This document shows, piece by piece, positions 14,001 through 26,000 of a DNA stretch of 64,000 nucleotides (within the stretch, counting starts at the first letter, position 1; each line of letters starts with the position of its first letter). Origin of the DNA: Aradus depressus (Eukaryota; Arthropoda; Insecta; Hemiptera; Aradidae); assembly GCA_963662175.1 (NCBI GenBank), contig OY759222.1:19292222-19356221 (forward strand), in the 5' to 3' direction. The notes beneath the pieces were generated by a model. The model did not search any database, was not told the origin of the DNA, and was given only the letters and a program-made list of their open reading frames with translations. Made by a program: the position numbers and the translations under genes.

Positions 14001-17000
14001 TTTTAAATTAATATGAGTAATTTTAACTGAAAAATTATTTTTATTTTTTTCCCTTCACAAATATAACATTCAAATACATTTAGTTTTGGATAAAGATTAT
14101 TGGAAATAATTACCAAAACTTTAATACAAAAAATTAGGTAATGTCCTCTGTATCTGTGTCGATACAGTGGAAAAACTAAAGATGGTCGACTCATAAAATA
14201 TGTCTCAGCCAAATATATAGTGGAACAACACTATAAAAAAATTTATTTAAAAATATTTACAGAAAATAAATTTGAGAATCTTCTCGAAACGTCTATATTT
14301 GCTGGTCTGTAAAGTTCTTTGCTTTTATATATTTTTTAAAAACTATAAAGAGCTCCAGAATCAATATTTTATGACATTTTTTTCTTGTTCTAACTTCAGA
14401 ATATGTTCTTGAAGATTGGGACACATCCTGCGTCACTTTTTGTATTAATCTCCTATTTTTTTTTTTTTTTTTTGTATCAGTTTTATTTTAAATAAGTTTA
14501 TATAGAAAAGTTTTAAAATAATTTGCATATTTTCTAGGAGTCTTCTCATAGAAAGAAATGCATTTCTCTTGTTCCTGCGGAGAGGCTGCCGGCCCATGGA
14601 AACGATCATATGAAAGATGCTGGAGCGTCCAGGAACAAAACGCTTCGATGTGAGGTATGTTTTTGTGGGAAAATCTATCGATTATATATTAAAATTTTCA
14701 ATATCATTTAATAATCCTGGGTGCAAGTTGAGTGTCACGTGCTGAATTTTCTTATTTTTTTCTAGATTTTTTTTTTGTGTATTTAGAAAATACATCAATA
14801 ATTAACAAATTGTAAGTTTTTGTTTGTGCGCACATCTTACTAACTTTGCCTTAGTTGTGAGACTTTTTTTCTTTTCCTTGTTTAAGGAATTTAATTAATT
14901 GAACTTTTTTTTTCCCCCCAGTTGAGGTGCTCAGGTGAATCGGCTCAGTTGGACCACGACTATTGTACTCAGCAACAACAACAGGCACAACATGAGAAGA
15001 CCCTAGGAACAGTTGGGGGTAGAACAACTGAAGAGGGACGGGACTGGGAGAAGCGATACGACTCGAAGAAGGACTCAGGACTGGAGTCGGGGGATGTGAG
15101 TGATTCGAGTGAACGGAGCAGTGAGCGAGGCTCCAAGACGAACAGTCAGCCGTCCCTAGTGATGGTCCGACCCGGGGAGAGTCTGTTGAAGAGCCGTCTT
15201 AAGACGGAGGAGGCCTTCACCCAACCCTCGTCTCCGCAGGTAACACCGGGCTTGAGTCTCTAGAATATTCGGTGAACATCGTATCTTTTACCTTGAGTAA
15301 AGTAATCTCGCAAAGTATTAGTCTGAGGCCTTTAAAACTTCTCGAAATTATAATTCTCTTCTCAAACCACTCTTTGAATCCTCCAGGTTGTTAAAAAACC
15401 TTCACGAATTGCAGTATAAATGTAAACTTCATTTTTTGGGGGAATTTTACACCTTTCAGAGATTCGAAAATGTATAAGAAGTGAATTAATTTGTTAATAA
15501 TCTTACTACTCCTCAACAATAACCTCGCCCCTTCAAAAAACGAAGTTCGCTACCTAGGCCTCCTACTTGACAAGCGACTTACCTGGAACCCACTCACATA
15601 ACTGAAAAGACAAGAATTAAAGAGACGCTATAAACGTTTACAGAAACTACCTAAGCAGAGATCTAAATTATCTCTCGAAACAAAACGAATGCTATCGTAA
15701 TTCTCTACTATAACCTATGTTGACTTACAGACATGATCTATGGGATTTCAGCCAAGACATCCAATCTAAAACTCTTTCAATCCAAAATCCTGCATAATTA
15801 GCCAATGCTCCTCACTGTGTTTCACACTGACCTCAAAGTTCCTTTCATCACCGAATTAGTTGAACTCAGATATAAGAAGGTCCATTCCTTAGTTTCCACA
15901 ATAATCCTCTAATCCGTGCTCCTCATTCCCTCCACCACACTCCCCAAAACGCCTTAAGCCTCAGCTAGAGACAGTCAGTAACAGTATTAGTCAGTGTTAT
16001 AGGAAGTGTCACCATCATGAATTCAGTTGTGTACAGTTAGTTAGTCATTATGACTCCTGTCCGGGCTTCAACTACTAAGTCATATCGCCTACTACCAGAG
16101 CGCTCTATCGGAGAGCCGGACTCTACTATGGGAGTCCTAAATGTGCATTCACCTAGGGTAAGGGTCTTTAAAGAGTATCTGACATCGTACAGACTGGGGA
16201 CAATCGCTTAACGTGCCCATCCGAAGGACGGCGTGCTTAAGTTTAATTTACCTCCCAGATAAACTAAGGGCCTCGTCTGGTTTACGAATCCATCTTTAGC
16301 TCAGTAAGCAAGCACGCACCACTGAGCTACTGGCGCCCTCTGCTCGTTGTGTACATTTGACAGTTGTAAATATCTTATTGTAAATTAATAAAAAATTATC
16401 ATAAATCTGATTAAAACAAAATTTAGTCGGACCAATAGAACTCGAAACGTAGTTTTTATAAACGCTATGTCCGCTAAATCATGAAGTCCATGCCTCAAAA
16501 AATTAATTTTGATATATATAATTTTTTTTTACTACAGAGGGAGGATGTTGTACACATCAAGACTGAACCTTCTGACCTCGAGGAACCCAAGAAGAAGAAA
16601 CTAAATTTGGAAGAATACAGAAATCGACGAGGGAAAATTGTCAAACCGAGGTCCCCCATCAAGTACAAACTAGTCGGTTGGAACAGTCCTTTGGAAGAAT
16701 CTACCAAAAAGGCTAATTCTGGTAAGTTCCGCGCTTAATCGGTAATATTTCTCGTGATGTCTCGGAAAAGTGGGTTAACGAACGAAAAGTTGAAAATGAG
16801 TTCAGCTTATCAAAAAAAAAAAATGAGCAGGATAGAACATTTCAAAAGGAAATTGATCACTTCTCCAAATTTGATTAAATAAAATTTATTTATTTGACAT
16901 TTAATGTCAACCTTTTTATCCTATTTGGCAACGACTATCAATTATTGTTAATTCATCAATTTTTTTCTCTATATTTTGAATGATCCGCTGAACTATACTA

Positions 17001-20000
17001 AATTAAATTTAGGTTCTGTTACGCGATTTGAAACTATAATCATGACTTTGAATGTTCAGTTATATAGATAGTGACTAATGCCCAGGCTTTACAGAGAGCT
17101 CTTTCATCACTCTGGTGGACAGGGATTCCTTAATTTTGCCTACCTAGGTTTATTCACCTTATAAAAGTGACACTGTTTGAAAGAGCATTTCATTTGCTTT
17201 CAAATAAGCCCACAAAGTTTGCTTTTTAGCTTAAAACATTATCATGTTTTGTCGAAAATGAATCTTATGGTTTATTTTCTCAAAACTCGCGTTCTCACGA
17301 TTACTCCAATCAATGATTTTAATTAAATTTGGTTAGTTTGAAGGAGCTCACTTTTATTTAAAATTGTACTTTTCTGTTTCAATTTGATATAGAATTCCCC
17401 CATTCTCTAGCTAAGGTCTTTATTCACTTTTTGACTTAACCCTCTCTTCCACCTGACATTACAGATTTTAATATAATATATATTTCTAATATACGAGTAT
17501 ATGTATATATATAATTTTATTGTATGGGTGTAGCAGCGAACAAAACCATGGTTAACGCAGAGGTTCAAGTTCAAATTGAAGAAGTGAAAACTTCTGAACA
17601 ATCGTGTAAGGAGAACAGATGTAGTAGCAACAGGTATGACATTATTTATATATATTTTTATAAGAATACCATATTTTGAATGGTAAATGTAAAACTGCCA
17701 GTTTAGTTGAAAAAAAAAATATATAAAATGGATTTTTCTGAAAGGAATATATAATATCTAATTCAGAGTATTAAATTATGTGAAAGGACAAAATATGATT
17801 TGATATTCATGAGGAAATGTCCCAACTCTGTTTATTAGTAAGGCAAAAAATGATGAAAAATTTTGCTGAATAAATACTGATGTATTTAATTGCAAGGACG
17901 TAATTCTGAGTTGGCCACTTATTGATATAACCTGGAGGAGAAGAAATGAAGAACTAAGGGGTCTTTCTTGAAGGAAAATTGTTATCTTATGGTTAGCTAT
18001 AATAAAAAATATTTTTTAGGGAGAATCGCTCTAATGAGAGGTACCGAAGACGATCTAGCTCTTCCAGCAGCTATGAAAGTAGAAGATCCCGGACAAGCAA
18101 GAGGAGAGCTAGAAGTAAAAAGTATGTATATATTTTTTATAAGCAGATATATAATTTTTATGTATATGTATATAAGGTCATATGACTTATTCGAGCAAGA
18201 AAAATAATAAAAATCGTCGGTGAATCACCGGCAATATACTTCCCCAGAACGAATTAATGGAACAACGTTTTCGCTCTCTTTCCGATTGTTTCGACTAAAA
18301 ATCTATAGTTGACTTACACAGTGGCTTCAGAATCCTCGATAATTAAATTGTATGTCGATAAATTCATTACAACGGCAGTTATTTGGCTTTTGAAGTTGAG
18401 TCCCCCTCTTCGGGTGATTTCGCCGAAACTTATTCGGTATCGTCATTAAAGGGTTTCTAGTGTAAATATGAAATTTTATGTCGATACATTCATTACAACG
18501 GCAGTTATTGAGTTTTTTGTGTTATGCTTCTCTCCTCCGCTCTAAAAAAAAATGAAATTATGATAAAAAGAACATCAAATTTTATATCGTGTAACGGGGG
18601 AAGAGAAAACAAAACATGTATAAGTTTTTTTTTTTGTTTTTTTTTCAACTTATCCTTTGAGGCATGAGCTCGTACCTTCAGACGACGTTATTATAAATTC
18701 ATTTCTGGCATAAAATGATGACGGAACACCACTGATTTACTGTTGATGTTTACATTTTTGCAAGGACGTAATTCTGATTATGCCATATTGTAATTAGATT
18801 TATTTAGTATCATTGAGCCTCATGTTTTTATTTTAAAACAGTGGACAGAAAGGGAGGGTTTAGGAGGAAAAGGGTTAACTGGGAGCCTAGCTCTTTTGTA
18901 AGTAAGATTTGCACTCAAAAAGGGTGTAAAGGTAAGTAAAAATATAAATATCCGTATCATGAACTGACATAACAGTTGCTTGAATTTAGAGTTAGTTATT
19001 CTAACGATTGTAATATTTAAATACGAGGTCATAACGCTTACTACCAGAGCCCTCTTTCGTCCCCATATCTATGATGTATTTTAAAGTACCCTTTAGGAGT
19101 TTTCATAAATTAATTTGTGGCGTAAAATGATGAAAGAACACTACTGATTTCTCTGTTGATGCTTGCAAGAAGAATTAGATTTCTTTAGTATTGAGCCGCA
19201 TGTTTTCATTTTAAAAGAGTGGACAGGAAGGGAAGATTAGCGATCAAAAAGTGTGGGGATTTTTTTGGGGGGAAATATGAGGAGGAAGTAAGATCTGGAA
19301 AGAAAAATAAATATAAATATGGCAGTTGCCTGAGTTTATTGTGACTCAAGTCTGGGGTTTTAACTACAATTTCATATCGCCTACTACCAGAGAGAGAGTG
19401 GTCATTCGTCGATCTAGTGGACAAGAGCCCGAGTCTTCAGTGATAAATTGTACACCTAGGGTAAGGAGTCTTGAAAGAGTAGCTGATATCGTACAAGCTC
19501 GGGTCTGTCGCTTAGCCTCCCATCTGAAGGATGACGTGCTCAAGGTTTTTTTTACCTCCCAGATAAAAAAAACCTAACGGATTCTGCCGAAAGAAGGATC
19601 TTAATAGTTATTTTTTCGTTGCTTAAGATGCACTGCTGACACTTAAATAAGAAACTTTCAAATCTGCCATTTTTCTTTATTTTTCGGGAGCTCTCTAGTC
19701 ATGTTGGCATCATTGCTTGATAACGATGGTATTCTTCAAATCCCATCTCACAACTACCACACGGCCTAAAAACTACGGGTATATAAGTACCCTAAGCCAC
19801 ATCTAATGGTAGACTCATTTTCCCATTAATATATTGACTTTTGGATGATTCAAAATAATTAAAATGACAACAATATATGAAGGAAAATGCTTGATTGCTT
19901 CTAAAATAAAGATGAAAACAATTTTCTTGGTTCCTGTATTTGTTGGGTAGGGTTTTGACGCTTACGACGTTACAGGTATGGATGTAGGTATGCTACCAAG

Positions 20001-23000
20001 CTCAAGTTCATTTATTAAGGTCACTAAATAAAACTATTATTTGGAAAACCTAAACTTTGTATTATTTCAGTGTAAACATGCTTGCGAACAAAAGGTTGGG
20101 CATGCTTTTAGGTATTTTTAAAGGAACAACTTTAGCAAATCTTATTATTTTGGTTGAAAGTTAATATTATTGAAAAGAATAGTAATATGTGTGTATATGT
20201 TTATATTTATATATTTTGTTTAAATGTTGTTTGTTTGTTTTAGAAGGTGGCACCAGGGCAGGAGCCAGAAGTCTCGATGGTCCTACTCCCGGTCCCGATC
20301 AAGATCGCGTTCCCGATCTCGCTCCTATTCTCCATCTAGTTCTAATTCCTTGTAAGTGATTATATACTTACTTGAAAAATGTATTATGCTCTATTATAAG
20401 GTAGCATTTAGGGTTTTTAAACGTTGCATAAATAAGGCATAACGTAAACTCATTTGTGGCATAAAGTGATGAAAGAACATTGCTGATTTTACTGTTGATG
20501 CTTACATTATTGCAAGGACGTAATTCTGATTATGCCATATTGTAATTGGATTTCATTGAGCCTCAAGTTTTCATTTTAAAAGAGTGGACAGAAAGGAAAG
20601 GTTTAGATGGAGAAGGACTAATCTTCAGTAACTGTCCTGGAAGCTTAGCAATCAATAGGTGTTGGGAGTTCTTTGGGGGAAATATGAGGAGGAGGTAACA
20701 GCGAGCAAAGAAAATAATAATTATAAATATAAGTATCATGAACCTACGTAACAATTGTCTGGTTTAGAGTTGGTTATAGTAACTCATGCCCGGGCTTTTA
20801 AATACGAGTTCATATTGCCTACTACCAGAGTGCTCTTTCGTCTCACATGGACAAGAGCCCAACTTCTACTATGGGAGTCCTAAATTTTGCCTACTCTAAA
20901 TCTTCATTTACCTAGGATTAGGACGCGCGCAGGGAGGACTTGTGTGCGGAGGAAGTTAGACCGATACATCCGGTGTGGTACATGACTAGGCAGATAAAGC
21001 CATTGTCCACCAGCTTGAGGTGTTCTTGACCTCTGCCACAATGTTGCGCCCCGTCTAGGCTTATATTGTACCAACTGACCGCGCGGCTCCAGTTAGTTCC
21101 AGGGGAATCCGCTTGGTGTCGCTAGGTTTGTACAGATCAGCTGATGATAACGCTGTTTCCCGCTTGCAGACATCTTCATCTGTTGATTAGCTACGCGGTT
21201 TTTAGTGAAGTGCGATATTTTCGTTTGTCGGATTTCAGAATGAATGACCTGAATGAGCAACAACTTGCTGTGAAATTTTGTGTTAAACTTGGAAAATCTG
21301 CGACTGAAACATTTACTATGCTCAACCGAGATTAAGGCAAATGCGACGAAGCAGCTGAAGGACATTACAAAAGAAGCCTACCAGGACTGTTTCAACAAGT
21401 TAAAACACCGTTGCGATAAGTGTATGCGTTGGGGAGGAGAGTACTTTGAAGGGGACCCACACATGTAACTTCTAAAAAAAGTATATTTTGTTTTATGACG
21501 TCAGTCCGTGTATTTTTTGAACATACCTCGTATTGTGCTCTTATTGTATTGCTCTCGGTAATGTCCACAAAGCTCGGACGTATGGCCAGATGTTTGGCGG
21601 CCATAGCACCTCCTAGGCAGATAAGAGAATCCACATGTATCTTAAGGAGATATCTCTTTGGGTAGTCATGACAAGTGACCGTTCTGAGTGGTAGAAGAGA
21701 CTAATCGACAGAATATTAGAACACCGGAGGTGAAAAGGAGAATATAATTTGAAGTCCTTGTCAATTGATATTCTTATTTTTAATAAATAGCACACCCCCC
21801 CGTTTTCTGTAGAAATAATAACTTGATAAATTTTGTGTAGGTCTTCCTCATCGAGCAGATCTCGATCCAGAAGTAGAAGTTACCATAGAAGGCACGGCTC
21901 AAGAAGGAAGTCTTCATTACACTCTCACTCTAAGTAATTCTTAATTACCTAATATATTATTATTAAGGTGGGCTGGTGTTTTACACCTAGGGACCTAAGC
22001 ATCCAATGCTCTTATCCCTTCCCTGGAAGAGCTGGGCTTCCCTCTTACTTTGTTACCTGCTTGTTTATACTACCTAAACCAAGTCTTTCATGAAGTACTC
22101 AGTCTCCCAGTTTCCTTAATGAACCTGAGAATGCTCCCATGGTCCAATCTTCTAAAATCTTCCTCTGGGATTACATCTTTACCAAAGAATCTCGTTCGCG
22201 CGATTCCCGAGCATATACCCAAAAAATAATTTAAGGCATAAAATGATGAACGAAATTTTTCTGATTTATTTTGATGCGTCAATTTTGCAAGGACGTAATT
22301 CTGATGATGCCTTTTGCTTGTCCTTCCTCCAAGCTTCTCCAAACTAATTTTTTTTTTTACTTCCTAACTATACGGAGTATAGGGGAAGTTATGCAATCGG
22401 TGAGAAATTGGATGTTGAATTTTGAATTTCATGTTTCCCGATACCCTCATTGATATCACGTCAAGATATCACAGTATCATTATAACTCTCGACAGAATGC
22501 ATTTATCGACACAAAAATTCTAATAACTGCCGTTGTAATAAATATATCGACATAAAATTTCATATGAAAATTCAAAACCGCCTAGTGGACGACACTTTAA
22601 TTTTCCGCGGAAACGGCCCAAGGGAAGGGGGCTCGACTGAAAAACTATTAACTGCCGCTGTAATTTTATTATTAATTAGTAGATGTTGATTAGCGACTGT
22701 AGATTCTAATTGTAGGAATATTGAGGGTCAGTCAAAGATAGAAGAAAACACTATTAAAATGCCAACGTTTCGATATATTTTATATCATCATCAGGGCCTA
22801 CAAACATGGGGAGGGGGGGGGGGGGGGGGGGGAATCAAGATTAGAATCAAAAATAAACAACAATTTTTTGTTGATAAACATTACTGAACGTTAAAAATAC
22901 ATTATAACAAGTTAAAAATTGAAACTGACTTACTATGAATAATTACTAAACATTAAAATTAAATATGAATACATTACTAAACAAAAATTTTTGTTTATTT

Positions 23001-26000
23001 TTGATTCTTTGATCAATATCCCTACAATTAATCAGTACATTGATTCATACCGACATTTGAAATTTTGTAGGTGTTCTGGCAATGTCTCTCCTGTCATCCT
23101 TTATTGTGAAAAGTGAATTATTAATTTAGTGGTTGATTATTATGTTTATTGGATTCATCTGAACTTTAAGACCTGTATTACTTAATACTTAGATAAACAA
23201 TATGTGCCTCTATTTGTAGCGGTGTCCCCTCCTAAAAACCACTGCCCAGTTTCATTTTGAACATTCCCTGAAAATTGTTTTAATTCAAAAATTCGATATG
23301 GAGTTTTTAAAGGAATTTCAAGTTTACCGACCTCTAGATTCAAAAATATGATTAGAAAAAAATGTCTGTCTGTGAATACGATAACTCCCGATAGAATAAT
23401 TGTATCGTCATTAAATTTTGTATGTGAATCCAGAATCCTCTAACGACGACACCTATTATTTTTCAGCCAAATCGGTCAAAGGGAAGGGAGGGATTAGGAA
23501 TGAGGTTTAACGCAATAACTTCAATAACTGCCGAATGAATGAATGTATCCACAGGAAATTTTGTATGTGTGACCAAAACTTCATAAGGACAACACCTATC
23601 GTTTTTCAGCTAAATCAGCCAAAATTCAAATAAAAATCTGAATAACTGCCGATGTAATGAATGTATCGAAACAAAATTTAGTATGAGGATTTAGGAGCTT
23701 CTATGTAAGTAACCTATTGAATAGTAGCGCAAACGGTTGACTGGAGGGGGAGCGAATTGATCAATTCGATCTGGGGAAGTACATTACCGGTGTTTTACCG
23801 ACGATATTTTTTTATTTGATTTTATTCAATAAAATCGTATTTAATTAGTATTATCGTTTCAATTTTTCACTCTCGTTTTATTTATTATCGGCAAATGATT
23901 TTTACTTATTTTTACGTTATATTACTATTCTTTGGGTACAAATGCTCCATTTATTTATGATAAATTCATTTTTGATTCTGTTTTTGCTTGCCCAGATGGC
24001 GAAGAAGCAGCGGGAGCAGTGGTCCGGTGGTGGCCCGCAGATCAGACGACTGGTCCCCTGTGGAGAAGATGCGTCAGGTGGAGGAACGCCGGGTGATCTA
24101 TGTGGGTCAGATTGACGAGGGGACCTCCAAGACACAACTCAGGGAGCGGTTTGGAACGTTTGGAAGTATTGTCGATATTAGTCTTCATTTTAGGGAGCGA
24201 GGGTGAGTACTAAGCTAATAGTTACCATTTTAATTCCTCAGGGTAGTATAGGAGAACGTATGCAATCTGTCAGAAATTTTCAAGTTTTCACGGAAATTTC
24301 ATTTCTTCCAGCCTCTTGAAATGAAAATGAAATGAAAAGAAATTTGATTATTCTGGGACCGAGGTCCCCTAAGAATAAATACATCCAGAGTAAAGAACAG
24401 GAAACAGTAAAATATAGTATCAGTACAAAGAAATAAAAAGATAGATAAATAAAAATTAGGAGAAAAACTATACAATTTAAAAAATAGATAAACAAAAGAT
24501 TAACAGGAAAAAACATAAAATTAACAACTTCATTATGATGAAAAAATAAATAAATAAAAGTATCTATATAAATAAAAGAGAATAAGTAAAAAAGAACATC
24601 TATATAACTAAGAAAAAAAATAAAATTGATAAAAAAATTGACCGAGCATAATACTATAATGGTTGACTATAAAAGAGAAGGAAGGATGCCCAGACAAGGT
24701 TTGAAATAAAATTAATTTTAGAAAGTAGAGGCTAGGTAGAAAAGTGTGAGGAGAGAGAAGAAAAAGAAAAATTGTCAAAATAAAATAAGATAAAAGTAAA
24801 AAATAAATAAATGCATGATAGAAATATATAAAAGTGTAAAATGAACCAAAAAGGAATAATATTGATTATGATCGAATAATTTAGGAAATGTGATAAAAGA
24901 AATATAATAAAAATAGAGAATGACAAAGACAGAAAAGAGAGAGAGAAAAAAAAGGGAAAAGTAATTTGAATGATTAGATAATTGAGGTTGACGAATTAGA
25001 GAATACGGGGGAGAGATCAAAGAGGAGTAGATTGTTTAGTGAAGAGATATTGGAATAGTGAGGATTTGAAGGAAGCCACGGAAGGAGAGTGACGAATTGG
25101 GGGAGGCAGGGAGTTCCAAAGAGAGCCTTTTGAATCCAGTTATGATAAATAAATTTTATATCTGTGTGGTGAACACAATGAATCCCAATAGAATGAACAC
25201 AATTTTTACAACTAGAACCCCATAATTACTACATTGTTTTTCAGCCATATCTACCAAAGGGGTGTGTGTAAGAGGTGGAGTTTAACTCAAAAATCGTGGT
25301 AACTGCCGTTGTAAGAAGATATGATGATACCGGCACGAAATTGTATCTGTGAAAGTCTATGAATAAGACACGGATTGGTTTTCAGCCAATTTGGCCGAAG
25401 TGAAGAAGGGCGTAGAGGGGTAGCGAAAACTTAATTGACGAAATAATTCGAGTTGGGGGGAGTACATTACCATATATCCATTGACGTTTTTTTTTATGTG
25501 TACCTTGTCCACTGATGGATTGGCAAGTCTGATAGAGGAGTGATTAAGGTGGATCCACACTGGACGAGAGTATTGTTATAACCCAAGTTGATGAAACTAT
25601 AATTTCTTTTTTTTCAGAGATAACTATGGTTTTGTTACATTTGCCTACAAAGAAGATGCATACTTGGCCGTGGAGCATGGCAACGATCCTCCACATCATC
25701 CTCTCTACGACATATGTTTTGGAGGCCGGAGAGCATTCTGTAAACAGAGATATTCGGATCTTGGTAAGTGTGAGAGGTTTTCAGGCCTTCTCATCTAATT
25801 TTTATTTTCTTTATACCCCTAGTATAAGGAAATATATAGCAATGGTGCGCAAAACCCGAGATAGAACTTTTAACGGAATTTTATGTTTTAAAGTTCTCCT
25901 GAACATGTTTTGACTATTTTCGCGATGTATGTGTGTACGTGATTGGAACATTGTGAGCGCTGAACTGAGAAACGATTATGGGAGTGAACTTGAAATTTGA

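Noticed and set aside
22813..22832. Poly-G runs (also 29943-29971) as G-quadruplex signals
   Set aside because: Uninterrupted G runs next to repeats are more likely variable or mis-assembled homopolymers; no G-tract spacing pattern.
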